DNA of 34,307 bases from the NCBI GenBank assembly GCA_900315225.1, contig OMYM01000002.1:1-34307 (forward strand). Reading direction: 5' to 3'. This DNA comes from an uncultured Erysipelotrichaceae bacterium (lineage in GTDB: Bacteria; Bacillota_I; Bacilli_A; Erysipelotrichales; Erysipelotrichaceae). Positions within the stretch are counted from its first letter, which is position 1. Every line of letters starts with the position of its first letter. This document shows positions 15,246 through 23,039 of the stretch, in pieces. A program made the position numbers and the translations under genes. Under the pieces are notes generated by a model, which was not told the DNA's origin, made no database searches, and saw nothing but the letters and a program-made list of their open reading frames with translations.

Positions 15246-16418
15246 GTGGTTAAGATATTAAAAATCAGGGCAGAGGGGCTGCCGCTTTATAAACAACCCT
15301 TGGTTCTTACATTCACTGCAATGCAACGTGTTCATGAATCGCATATGAATGCTGTGTCAAATCTATTTGGCAACGTGTATGTGAATCATGCTGAAGCGTT
15401 CATTGGCTTGAACGCAACTGGTAAGACAATGACATTGAATGTTATTTCATTTGTATTCTCACTCTTAAGCGCAAAGCCATTGAACTCTATCGAAACCCCA
15501 ATGCTTATGTACAGTGATAAGAATGTTACTTTCGATGTTGATTTTTTTGCGGATGGCAAGTTATATCACTTGAAAAGTGAAATCGCTAAAAAAAAGCAAG
15601 CAAATAGGATTGATCCTAATGAGAGTGAGTCATATTTAATCTTGAATGAAAAACTATGGATAAGGCAAGTTAACACTAGGATGAATAAGTCTCATCTATT
15701 TGATTATGCTGGGCTTGAACCGACCATGGAACGTAGTACATTCGAGAAATATCTACCGGCAGATGTGAGTATCATGGTAACTTTAAACAAAGAAATGGAT
15801 GGTGGAATAAAATTCATTGATTTGACTGTATTTACTAACAACAATACATTTTACACATTTGGCGATTTTGTTCCCAGCGAAATCATATCAATGCTTGATC
15901 CAAGCATTGCGTCTATTTCACGAGAAGGTTTCAATGATAAACCATGCATTAAACTTAAATTTAAGAATGGATCAGAATACACTATATTCGAGCGATATGA
16001 ACTAAACAAGTATTTATCGTCAGGAACAATCAAGGGAATATACATATTTGAAATTTTGGCAAATGTCTTGGAATTGGGTGGTTATATGATTGTTGATGAA
16101 TTAGAAAATCATTTCAATCATGAGCTTGTCGCAACATTGCTAAGGATATTTTTGAACAAGCGGACAAACCCGAAAGGAGCCGTGATAATATTCTCAACGC
16201 ATTACCCAGAGCTTCTCGATGAGCTTCAAAGGAACGATTCCGTATTCATTACCCGGAAAAACGATGGACTTGCGACAGAAAATTTGAACGACTTGCTGAA
16301 GCGGAATGATTTGAAGAAAAGCGAAATATATGAAAGTAGCTTTCTTGGTGGAACGGCACCAAAGTATAGTGCGATCGATGCCTATCGTAAAAGTATTATA
16401 GCTCGCTTGGGAGGATAA
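15246..16418 (+). CDS. ABC-type AAA ATPase of a two-gene (probable defence) module
   Basis: The 390-aa protein has Walker A GLNATGKT (54-61), an ABC-like signature LSSGTIKG (257-264), Walker B YMIVDELENHF with the catalytic Glu285 (280-290), and an H-loop STHYPELLDE (317-326). There is no membrane segment. This is the layout of overcoming-lysogenization/RloA/AbiLi-like ATPases, which act with a second protein. The start is GTG 15246 with a perfect AAGGAGG site. The stop TAA abuts the ATG of the partner gene with no gap. Base composition is more AT-rich than the flanking genes, which suggests transfer. Role in phage defence is inference from family and gene pairing; the direct biochemical role is unknown. 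Confidence 0.85.
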   Translation: MVKILKIRAEGLPLYKQPLVLTFTAMQRVHESHMNAVSNLFGNVYVNHAEAFIGLNATGKTMTLNVISFVFSLLSAKPLNSIETPMLMYSDKNVTFDVDFFADGKLYHLKSEIAKKKQANRIDPNESESYLILNEKLWIRQVNTRMNKSHLFDYAGLEPTMERSTFEKYLPADVSIMVTLNKEMDGGIKFIDLTVFTNNNTFYTFGDFVPSEIISMLDPSIASISREGFNDKPCIKLKFKNGSEYTIFERYELNKYLSSGTIKGIYIFEILANVLELGGYMIVDELENHFNHELVATLLRIFLNKRTNPKGAVIIFSTHYPELLDELQRNDSVFITRKNDGLATENLNDLLKRNDLKKSEIYESSFLGGTAPKYSAIDAYRKSIIARLGG

Positions 16419-16961
16419 ATGATAGTTGAAATTCCCAGTAATTGTCCAGTCGCGTGTATATGCGAGGGAGGGGCTGAAACAGCAATCATCAATATTCTTC
16501 TTGATGCGGGGAAATTGATTTTCAAAAGTTCTCAATTGATAGAGGATGAGCCTCTTAGGCGAACTTCAGGCAAGGAGTTTTGCGAAAGATATTTAAAGAA
16601 AGACTTCGAATCTAAAGTATATGTGATAAGAGTGATAGATTCGAAACGTGAAAATTTTAAAATTACCCAGCAATATAAGAGTAAAATTGAACAAGTTATT
16701 GATGTTGTTACGTCTCCTGAAATTGAAATGTTGATAATAATTAGCGAAGGAATGTATGATGATTACAAAAATTCGAATTATAAGAAGCCAAGTGAATATT
16801 GTAAATCGAAATTGAAGATTAAATATGTGAAATCTCCTAGCTATTATCAAGATAAATTTGGCAATGATGTTGATTTTTTGATAAAATGTATTAAGGAATA
16901 TAGTAGAGTTCATAAGCAAGATGAAGATAAAGCTACACTTTATGACTTAATTAAAAAATAA
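16419..16961 (+). CDS. Small TOPRIM-like (RloB/AbiLii-type) partner protein
   Basis: A 180-aa soluble protein, markedly AT-rich and Lys/Ile-rich. It shows a TOPRIM-like order of acidic motifs: an N-terminal strand and CICEGGAETAIINILL (Glu16, Gly17), then YVIRVIDSKRENF (Asp74, with a D-S-K in place of the canonical DxD), then TSPEIEMLIIISEG (98-111), which resembles the P-x-hE-x-hhL segment of RloB-type proteins. TOPRIM partners of ABC-type ATPases are thought to be metal-dependent nucleases. The incomplete DxD makes activity uncertain. Its ATG follows the ATPase stop directly, with GGGAGG inside the end of the ATPase gene as ribosome binding site. The TOPRIM assignment is tentative; the pairing is certain. 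Confidence 0.75.
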   Translation: MIVEIPSNCPVACICEGGAETAIINILLDAGKLIFKSSQLIEDEPLRRTSGKEFCERYLKKDFESKVYVIRVIDSKRENFKITQQYKSKIEQVIDVVTSPEIEMLIIISEGMYDDYKNSNYKKPSEYCKSKLKIKYVKSPSYYQDKFGNDVDFLIKCIKEYSRVHKQDEDKATLYDLIKK

Positions 16962-16989
16962 CGATGTATGACGACTGATTTGAACTTTT

Positions 16990-17096
16990 CTATACTTGGA
17001 CGCATAAATAGGTAGAATTCAGTATCGTCTGCCTGCTGTTATATGCGGAACGATTGTAAATATCTGGAACAGATATTTACAATCGTTTCAGTATAA
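16990..17096. repeat. Dispersed intergenic repeat, copy 2, with near-perfect hairpin
   Basis: This 107-bp copy matches 197-301 from CTATACTTGGACGC to CAGTATAA. Its right half is a long inverted repeat, CGATTGTAAATATCTG-gaa-CAGATATTTACAATCG, perfect over 16 bp and extending to about 20 with one mismatch. It lies between the convergent TOPRIM-like gene (stop 16961) and the XRE pseudogene, where the hairpin could also act as a terminator. Confidence 0.8.
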
Positions 17097-17448
17097 AACG
17101 TTTCGACCATGTCATAGATTACCTTTCTGTTTCCTTGGGTATCATGCATTTTTTTCAATTGCTCTATTTCCTCGGGATGCAGGTCAAGCAAGGATTCCTC
17201 GGCTTTGGTTCCGTAATCTCCACATGGAAAAAGCCAGCGATTGCGTTGATATGGCGCATAAACGATGTGTTCTCGCCATTTTTCTATTTTGTAAAAGCGA
17301 CTTCGTTGATCCCCAGGTGCCTTGCGAGTTCTATCTGTTTGAGGCATCTAATCCCAAGTGTTTTAAGGGTGTGGTCCAGCACTGGGTTGTATTCCCTTTT
17401 GTTTTCTTTCATTTTTTCTTCCAAATAGTCAAATAACACAAGCTTCAT
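17097..17448 (-). pseudogene. XRE-family regulator, inactivated
   Basis: From ATG 17448 the minus strand reads MKLVLFDYLEEKMKENKREY and on into an HTH (LKQIELARHLGINEVAFTK). An in-frame TAG (17286-17284) falls exactly where XRE helices carry a conserved Trp (TK-stop-KNGENTSFMRHINAIAGFF), so a TGG to TAG change is the likely event. Further on, a frameshift near 17215 is needed to join a plausible tail (DYGTKAEESLLDLHPEEIEQLKK in two parts, then VIYDMVE). Two independent lesions argue against sequencing error alone. The 3' end runs into repeat copy 2 and is uncertain. The 190 nt upstream (17449-17640) hold only the promoter of the next gene. Confidence 0.7.
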
Positions 17449-17571
17449 GATCACATATTGATAATTTCCTGGCTGTGTGCCATTGTATAGTTAACCAGAA
17501 GCCCGCGAATATCTATAGTGGCTTTGATCACTCTATAACAGACATTTGTACTGTCGCATTATGCCCCATTA

Positions 17572-17580
17572 TGGTAGAAT
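17572..17580 (+). promoter_or_regulatory. Possible extended -10 promoter of the 17.6-22 kb gene run
   Basis: TGGTAGAAT (TG, one base, TAGAAT) lies about 60 nt before the zinc-ribbon gene. No clear -35 is visible, so the call is modest. Confidence 0.4.
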
Positions 17581-17643
17581 GATGGATATGCAGGAAGCAG
17601 CCGGGAAAGGCAAGCGAAAAGCATGCTTCATTGAGGTGTTATG

Positions 17644-17847
17644 ATGAGAATATGTGAGAGATGTGGCGTACAGATGCTGGAAGGATTTAGCTCTGGCAGC
17701 CATGGCATAAGATTGACAAGAGATGGGTTGTTGGATCGAACGCCAGTCGCAGAACTGAAATACGCTGTTTGCCCGCAATGTGGCAAGGTTGAGGCGTATG
17801 TTGAGGAACTTGATCGGATCAAGGAACTGGCGGAAAAGAATAGCTGA
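17644..17847 (+). CDS. Small zinc-ribbon protein
   Basis: A 67-aa protein with two CxxC pairs: MRICERCG at the start and VCPQCGK near residue 45, spaced as in a zinc ribbon. The middle (SGSHGIRLTRDGLLDRTPVAELKYA) is typical of a small Bacillota family of unknown function. Two adjacent ATGs exist (17641, 17644); GAGGTG at 17633-17638 is better spaced for the second. Function unknown; a nucleic-acid or protein-binding role is possible. Seventy-eight nt separate it from the next gene. Confidence 0.75.
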   Translation: MRICERCGVQMLEGFSSGSHGIRLTRDGLLDRTPVAELKYAVCPQCGKVEAYVEELDRIKELAEKNS

Positions 17848-17925
17848 TTGTTTGGGTGTATGCGGAGCGTAGGTTGTCTTTCGATCATTTACGAATTAAC
17901 ATACTGTTGCAAGGAGGAAAAATCT

Positions 17926-18531
17926 ATGAATCAGTATGTTACAGGAGCGATGATCAAGCGTTTGCGTGAAGGCAGGAAGATGACCCAAAGCCAATTAGCG
18001 AGGAAAATCATGGTCAGCGACAAGACGATATCAAAATGGGAGACGGGCAGGGGATACCCCGATATATCCCTTGTCGAGCCCTTGGCAGCAGCCCTTGGCG
18101 TGTCGGTGATCGAGTTGTTTTCGGGCGAGGATGTCGTGAATACCAACAAGTCATTCAACATGTTACGGATGAAGATCCATGTGTGTCCCATCTGTGGAAA
18201 CATGATACAGAGTACAGGAGAAGCAGTGGTGAGTTGTTGCGGAATTGTCTTGCCAGCCCTTGAGGCAGAGGATGAGGATGATGACCATCAAATGTACATG
18301 GAACGGGTTGAAGACGAATACTATGTCGCACTGCGACATGACATGAACAAGAATCATTACATTTCCTTCATCATGGCGATGAAAGACGATGGATGCGAAA
18401 TCAAGAAACTGTATCCCCAGGGGAATGCCGAGGCTCGCTTCAAGATTGCAGGAACCAGGCATATCTTGTACTATTGCACGCATCATGGGCTGTTCAAGGT
18501 GCCGATGAAACGTATTACAACAAAAAGTTGA
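17926..18531 (+). CDS. XRE regulator with desulfoferrodoxin-like zinc-binding tail
   Basis: A 201-aa protein. Residues 8-65 are a canonical HTH (KMTQSQLARKIMVSDKTISKW, in two helices, then ETGRGYPDISLV). Residues about 82-105 carry HVCPICGNMIQSTGEAVVSCCG, a four-Cys metal site like the N-terminal part of desulfoferrodoxin; the rest has His residues (HYISF, YYCTHHGLF) that fit the same fold. XRE-desulfoferrodoxin-like fusions occur widely in Bacillota and are presumed redox or metal sensors. Start ATG 17926 has a perfect AAGGAGG (17911-17917). It is the probable regulator of the downstream genes. Confidence 0.88.
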   Translation: MNQYVTGAMIKRLREGRKMTQSQLARKIMVSDKTISKWETGRGYPDISLVEPLAAALGVSVIELFSGEDVVNTNKSFNMLRMKIHVCPICGNMIQSTGEAVVSCCGIVLPALEAEDEDDDHQMYMERVEDEYYVALRHDMNKNHYISFIMAMKDDGCEIKKLYPQGNAEARFKIAGTRHILYYCTHHGLFKVPMKRITTKS

Positions 18532-18548
18532 GACGAAGGAGAAAAACA

Positions 18549-19202
18549 ATGATCGTAAACAGTGGGTTTAGAAAAGAAGGCTTTGATGCCTATGGTGACA
18601 CTGTCTTGAAAAAAGAAGACATGGCGTATTGGCTGGACAGGGAGGAAAGATTAGATCCCGCAGGCGTGGCATTGGGGCTCGACGAGGAGATTGAAGAAGT
18701 AGAGCCTGATTTCTTCGACTTGTTACCGACGATCAACGATGTGTGGATCAATAATCCCCATTGCAAGATCCATATGACAAAGAAGACCATAAAGCTGTTC
18801 CAAGCCAATCATGTCATACTGCGTGGCGTGTATGATTCGGTTGCGGAAGAATTGGCGCGTAAGTATCATCTTCGCTTTCTTCACCTGGATGTAAAACTTG
18901 CTAAGGTAGGAGATTATTTTGATCGTGGGAGTGATATGATCACCTTGCGTTTTCGCACAGATGGGACGGTATATATACACCAGGATGCTAGTTGCCAAGG
19001 CATATCCGCTGGAAGCATTGGTGGAGCTGAAAATAGCTTTGACATCCCAAACGACTTCTATCTGAAGATGACGGTTGAGCAAGTAGCCGATATGTGTTGG
19101 GGCAGTTGTTATCGGGAAATGATTGAGAATGGAACGCTTGCTGATTTTATGGCGAAAGCAAGAGAGAAGAATGGCTTTATGCTAGATTTCACTGAACGAT
19201 AA
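18549..19202 (+). CDS. Conserved-looking protein of unknown function
   Basis: A 217-aa soluble protein that I do not recognise. The first half is acidic (GLDEEIEEVEPDFFDLLP). The second has beta-strand-like segments (MITLRFRTDGTVYIHQDASC) and ends in helices with Trp and Cys residues (VADMCWGSCYREMIENG). There is no signal peptide or membrane segment. ATG 18549 is supported by AAGGAG (18536-18541), 17 nt after the XRE stop, so the two are almost certainly one transcript. Composition is like its neighbours. Confidence 0.75.
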   Translation: MIVNSGFRKEGFDAYGDTVLKKEDMAYWLDREERLDPAGVALGLDEEIEEVEPDFFDLLPTINDVWINNPHCKIHMTKKTIKLFQANHVILRGVYDSVAEELARKYHLRFLHLDVKLAKVGDYFDRGSDMITLRFRTDGTVYIHQDASCQGISAGSIGGAENSFDIPNDFYLKMTVEQVADMCWGSCYREMIENGTLADFMAKAREKNGFMLDFTER

Positions 19203-19221
19203 TTTGCTGCAGGAGTAAATG

Positions 19222-20202
19222 ATGAACATACAAGATATCGATGCATACGTCAGGGAAAAAGAACCAAATATATGCCAGATATGCGCTTGGAAAGATGGGA
19301 AAGAAGTCTTGTCCAAAGAGTGGAATGGATACAAGAAAAACGACTGCACACACATTATGTCGGCTACCAAGAGCATTGTTGCTCTTCTCTTTGGCATTGC
19401 GATTGATCGAAACATGATAACAAGCGTGGATGAGAAGGTGATTTCCTTCTTTCCCGATTATGTTGTAAAGCGAGGGGAAAAGACAATCTACGATGTTACC
19501 ATCAGGCATCTTTTGACCATGCGTGCGCCTTACAAGGGGAAAGGCGACCCATGGTCAAAAGTATGCGCAAGTGAAAACTGGACATTCTCTTCGCTTGATT
19601 TCCTTGGCGGAAGAAAAGGAATGACCGATACATTTGACTATCGGACAGTCTGCCTGCATATTCTATCGGGAATCCTATGGAAAGCAACGGGAATGAAGAC
19701 GGTGGACTTTGCGAATGCATATTTGTTTTCACCATTGGGTATTCCGGAACACGAGAACTTCTTTGCGAAAAGCGCCGAGGAACACAAACAATTTACCGTT
19801 TCCAAGACTCCCAAAGGAAACATATGGTTTGCAGATCCAGATGGATTGGGAACACCTGGGTATGGATTGTGCATGAGTGCAGCAGACATGGTGAAAATCG
19901 GGCAGCTTTGCCTGGATAAAGGGATATGGGAAGGAAAACGCATTGTTTCCGAAGAATGGATAGACAAGATGATTGAACCAAGAGCTGTTGAAAGCAAATA
20001 CTTCCGTGGTATGCAATATGGCTATCTTTGGTGGATCATTCATCCGGAAAAGAACATCTACGCTGCCATAGGAAACAGTGGCAATGTCATCTATGTCAAT
20101 CCAGAAGAGAACATTGTCGTTGCTGTTTCGTCCTACTTCAAGCCAACGGTTTTTGATCGGGTGGATTTCATTGAGGAGATTCTTCTTCCATGCCTGAGAT
20201 AA
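19222..20202 (+). CDS. Serine hydrolase of the class C beta-lactamase / DD-peptidase fold
   Basis: About 326 aa. The SxxK nucleophile motif is S47-A-T-K50 in HIMSATKSIVALL, typical for the family. The tyrosine motif is probably FDYRTVCLHIL, where the usual YxN has Thr for Asn. The third motif region is YAAIGNSGNVIYV. There is no signal peptide, so it appears cytoplasmic, as are many AmpC-like esterases. Substrate unknown; simple beta-lactam resistance is not implied. AGGAG (19211-19215) favours the ATG at 19222 over the adjacent one at 19219. The next gene overlaps its end by 13 nt. Confidence 0.88.
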   Translation: MNIQDIDAYVREKEPNICQICAWKDGKEVLSKEWNGYKKNDCTHIMSATKSIVALLFGIAIDRNMITSVDEKVISFFPDYVVKRGEKTIYDVTIRHLLTMRAPYKGKGDPWSKVCASENWTFSSLDFLGGRKGMTDTFDYRTVCLHILSGILWKATGMKTVDFANAYLFSPLGIPEHENFFAKSAEEHKQFTVSKTPKGNIWFADPDGLGTPGYGLCMSAADMVKIGQLCLDKGIWEGKRIVSEEWIDKMIEPRAVESKYFRGMQYGYLWWIIHPEKNIYAAIGNSGNVIYVNPEENIVVAVSSYFKPTVFDRVDFIEEILLPCLR

Positions 20203-20723
20203 TGACGCTACGTCCCACGCCATTTCCCAAGAGTCGTATTCAGGCGATACTGGATCAACATGAGATCATGGTAAATCATTACGCAAGGGAGTACTTTGCT
20301 CATCCAAGGTTTGTAACCGAGCAAGCAGAGGAAACCATTTTAACCATTGTATCTCTACGGGAAATTGGCTTGGAACATAGGGCGACATTGGCAGAAATAT
20401 CCCGTCAAATAGAGAAAAAAGGCTTTCTGCCTTGTCTAGCAAACACAGGTCTGTTTCTTCGCCTGGTGTGGAAACACCAGCAACAGAGTAATAATTCCAT
20501 TCTTACGGGAACACATGACGCGCCTGACCAGGCGGTCATGGTGTTCTCTGAATTGCTCGAAAGGGATGATGCTTTTCCCAAGGGGCTGTATCTTCGCAAT
20601 GTTAATGGGCAGCTTTGGTTGCGTGGCTACACATGTGATTCCTTGTATCGGTTTCCCGCTGATGCCATGTTTGCCATAGGGATGCCAAACACCTATGGTC
20701 AATCGCAAAATGAAGGGACATGA
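20190..20723 (+). CDS. Hypothetical protein with FPKGLYLR / LWLRGY motif
   Basis: A 177-aa soluble protein. The N-terminal two thirds are helical; near residues 129-145 it has DDAFPKGLYLRNVNGQLWLR, followed by GYTCDSLYRF. I recall similar FPKGFYLR...WLRGY segments in hypothetical proteins of other phyla, but no function. Its ATG at 20190 lies inside the end of the hydrolase gene, and its stop overlaps the next ATG (ATGA), so three genes here are translationally coupled. Confidence 0.75.
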   Translation: MPEIMTLRPTPFPKSRIQAILDQHEIMVNHYAREYFAHPRFVTEQAEETILTIVSLREIGLEHRATLAEISRQIEKKGFLPCLANTGLFLRLVWKHQQQSNNSILTGTHDAPDQAVMVFSELLERDDAFPKGLYLRNVNGQLWLRGYTCDSLYRFPADAMFAIGMPNTYGQSQNEGT

Positions 20724-21277
20724 TGGCACGAAAGATTACACCTGAAGAAAGAAACATCCTGTTGGAGAATCCTGAACTGGTCATGTTCGATCCATACGGC
20801 GTTTTCAAGACGCATTGTTGTACTCTGGGCAAGGCACTCATTCTTCCCAGTCTCACGGGCTTGTTCTTTTTCCTGTGGGGCTTTCTATGCCCTGATTTTA
20901 TCAATGCCCATCCGATGTTTTTTGCTGGAAGTGGATGTGTCGCATTGGTCATTGCCAGTGGATGCTTGCCAATACTGTATTATTGGCTGGATGACAGGAA
21001 TTTTCGCAAGGCCAGGGAAGAACATTACGCAACGCAATTGAAGTTCCTGCTTCCAGAGGAACTTCAATGCCAGATCGCTCATGTACAATGGGTCACTTAC
21101 GAGAAGGCGGAAGGGGGATGGCTCCTTGATGGCAAGGAAGGAATGTTTGGCTATGTTTCTTACGTGAACTACTTCAGAATCGACCCAGATACCGATCTTG
21201 CGGTGATAAGCGGCGGCGATAGATTCTATGCGTATATCAAACCTAACATAAAGACAGAAAGCTTTTATAGATCATGA
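20720..21277 (+). CDS. Membrane protein of unknown function, two transmembrane segments
   Basis: A 185-aa protein with a short cytoplasmic N-part, two hydrophobic segments (about residues 38-58 and 67-90, LILPSLTGLFFFLWGFL and FFAGSGCVALVIASGCLPIL) and a soluble C-terminal domain of about 90 aa with mixed strands (GMFGYVSYVNYFRIDPDTD). The start overlaps the previous stop by 4 nt, and its own stop overlaps the methyltransferase ATG by 4 nt. An alternative ATG lies at 20723. No family recognised. Confidence 0.75.
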   Translation: MMARKITPEERNILLENPELVMFDPYGVFKTHCCTLGKALILPSLTGLFFFLWGFLCPDFINAHPMFFAGSGCVALVIASGCLPILYYWLDDRNFRKAREEHYATQLKFLLPEELQCQIAHVQWVTYEKAEGGWLLDGKEGMFGYVSYVNYFRIDPDTDLAVISGGDRFYAYIKPNIKTESFYRS

Positions 21278-22071
21278 TTACCAGAAAAGAAATAATAAGT
21301 GGGTTTTATGAACAAATAGACGAGGATGGTCGTTTACAAAGACATCGCCATGGTCAGTTGGAGTACATCACGACCATGGCCTATATCCATCGTTACACAA
21401 CAAAAGGATCAAAGGTTCTTGAGATCGGAGCAGGAACCGGCAGATATTCCATTGCGCTAGCAAATGAAGGAATGGATGTTACGGCTGTTGAATTGGTTGA
21501 TAGCAATCTTGCCATCCTAAGGGAACACAGCAAGTGGATATCGAACATCCAGTCATGCCAAGGCGATGCGACAGATCTTAGTCGCTTTGCGAATGACTCG
21601 TTTGATGTGACATTATCTCTTGGCCCAATGTATCACTTGTATGAGGAAGAAGAAGTAAATCGGGCGATTGACGAAGCCATTCGGGTTACCAAGCCTGGTG
21701 GCATAATGCTGTTTTCTTTCCTGTCTGTGTATGCGATCATGTTTGCAAATTACTTTTACGGCAACTGGACATTCGGGCAGGAAGAAAACTTTACTGCCGA
21801 TTACCAGGTGAAGCATTTCAAGGAACAGCTCTTCACTGGATATGACGTAAGGGAATTTGAAGAGCTGTTCCTTGGTAAACCAGTCGATTGGCTCACAACG
21901 GCAGGGGTGGACGGCATGCTGGAAACTATTGAAAAGCAACCTGATTTCTCGCTCTCCGATGCTGAATTTGCTAGTTTCGCCAAATGGTATCTAGCATTTG
22001 CTGAGAAACGGGAATTGTTGGGAAGCACGAATCACCTTTTGTATATCTGTCGAAAACAGCATGATATGTAA
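21274..22071 (+). CDS. Class I SAM-dependent methyltransferase
   Basis: A 265-aa protein with the Rossmann SAM-binding set: motif I VLEIGAGTGRYS (48-59), an acidic end of strand 2 (VTAVELVDSN), GDATDLSRF, and a motif IV-like FDVTLSLGPMYHLYE. This fits the small-molecule Methyltransf_11/25 type. The acceptor is unknown. ATGA overlap with the membrane protein upstream makes it the last gene of a run that starts near 17.6 kb. The next gene begins after 49 nt with its own promoter and also concerns SAM. Confidence 0.88.
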   Translation: MITRKEIISGFYEQIDEDGRLQRHRHGQLEYITTMAYIHRYTTKGSKVLEIGAGTGRYSIALANEGMDVTAVELVDSNLAILREHSKWISNIQSCQGDATDLSRFANDSFDVTLSLGPMYHLYEEEEVNRAIDEAIRVTKPGGIMLFSFLSVYAIMFANYFYGNWTFGQEENFTADYQVKHFKEQLFTGYDVREFEELFLGKPVDWLTTAGVDGMLETIEKQPDFSLSDAEFASFAKWYLAFAEKRELLGSTNHLLYICRKQHDM

Positions 22072-22102
22072 TTGACAGCTAAAAGAAATAATATGTTATA
22101 GA
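22072..22102 (+). promoter_or_regulatory. Promoter of the SAM hydroxide adenosyltransferase/OsmC genes
   Basis: Perfect TTGACA (22072-22077), directly after the methyltransferase stop, with TATAGA (22097-22102) preceded by TG; the 19-nt spacer is long. A ribosome binding site GGAGG follows at about 22109. Confidence 0.5.
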
Positions 22103-22120
22103 TGACATGGAGGTTGAGGA

Positions 22121-23020
22121 ATGGATTCGAATACTTCATCGTTGACAAGCATTGCGACTCTTCGTACTGAAAATGTAAAGCCATTGAACCTGCTTGTATT
22201 CCAAACGGATTTCACGTACAAAGAAGGGGCTGTAGCCGCCATGTATGGCGTTGTAAGAAGCGTTAGCCGTGATGTTGAAATCATCACGGCTACCCATGAA
22301 CTGCCACAGTATGATATCTGGAGTGCTTCTTACAGATTAATGCAATACCTACGGTTTTGGCCAAAGGGAACCGTGTTTGTCTCGGTAGTAGATCCAGGGG
22401 TAGGAACATCCCGTAAGGCTTGTTGCGCCTTGACGAAAGATGGATACTACATTTTCACGCCAGACAATGGCACATTGACCCATGTGGAACAAGTTCACGG
22501 CATTCGAGAAATCAGGGAGATCGATGAATCGATAAACATGTTGAAAACCGACTTGCGCTCTTGTGTATTCCATGGTCGTGACCTGTTTGGTTATTGTGCC
22601 GCAAGGCTTGCTGCGGGAATTATTACTTATGATCAGGTTGGCAGTGCCTATGACCCTAGGGAAATTGTTAGGCTAGCTATCCAGGAACCAGTCATTACCA
22701 AAGGGAAAGCGACAGGAATACTGGAAATCATCGATCCGAATTTTGGCAATGTATGGACGAATATTCCAACCAATGATTTTGTCAAGGCTGGTTTCTCGCA
22801 AGGCGATATGGTTCATGTTATTCTGCGCCATGGCGAAGAGTTGCTATATGACAGGGACACATTGTTTGCTAGGACATTTGCGGATGTGGACAAGGGAGAG
22901 ACACTGATCTACAACAACGAACTAATGCATATATCGCTTGCGATAAACCAAGGAAATTTCTTAGCAACTTACCATGCTGGACACGGCAGCGAGTATCACA
23001 TAGAATTTATGAAGAAATGA
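22121..23020 (+). CDS. S-adenosyl-L-methionine hydroxide adenosyltransferase family protein (DUF62)
   Basis: A 299-aa protein with the family's characteristic segments: LLVFQTDFTYKEGAVAAMYG (N-terminal Asp), FVSVVDPGVGTSRK, YIFTPDNGTLTHV and FHGRDLFGYCAARLAAG. Members split SAM with hydroxide into adenosine and methionine, and some relatives halogenate. The C-terminal beta-barrel domain is present (ILEIIDPNFGNVWTNIP). The first 20 residues are an extra N-tail. It has its own promoter and heads a pair with the OsmC gene 19 nt downstream. A role in controlling SAM level beside a methyltransferase is suggestive only. Confidence 0.88.
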   Translation: MDSNTSSLTSIATLRTENVKPLNLLVFQTDFTYKEGAVAAMYGVVRSVSRDVEIITATHELPQYDIWSASYRLMQYLRFWPKGTVFVSVVDPGVGTSRKACCALTKDGYYIFTPDNGTLTHVEQVHGIREIREIDESINMLKTDLRSCVFHGRDLFGYCAARLAAGIITYDQVGSAYDPREIVRLAIQEPVITKGKATGILEIIDPNFGNVWTNIPTNDFVKAGFSQGDMVHVILRHGEELLYDRDTLFARTFADVDKGETLIYNNELMHISLAINQGNFLATYHAGHGSEYHIEFMKK

Positions 23021-23039
23021 CAAGAAGGAGAAATGAATC

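Noticed and set aside
19222-20202. Labelling the AmpC-fold protein a resistance beta-lactamase
   Set aside because: No signal peptide, the YxN motif is altered, and the context is an operon of unknown metabolism. Only the fold is supported.
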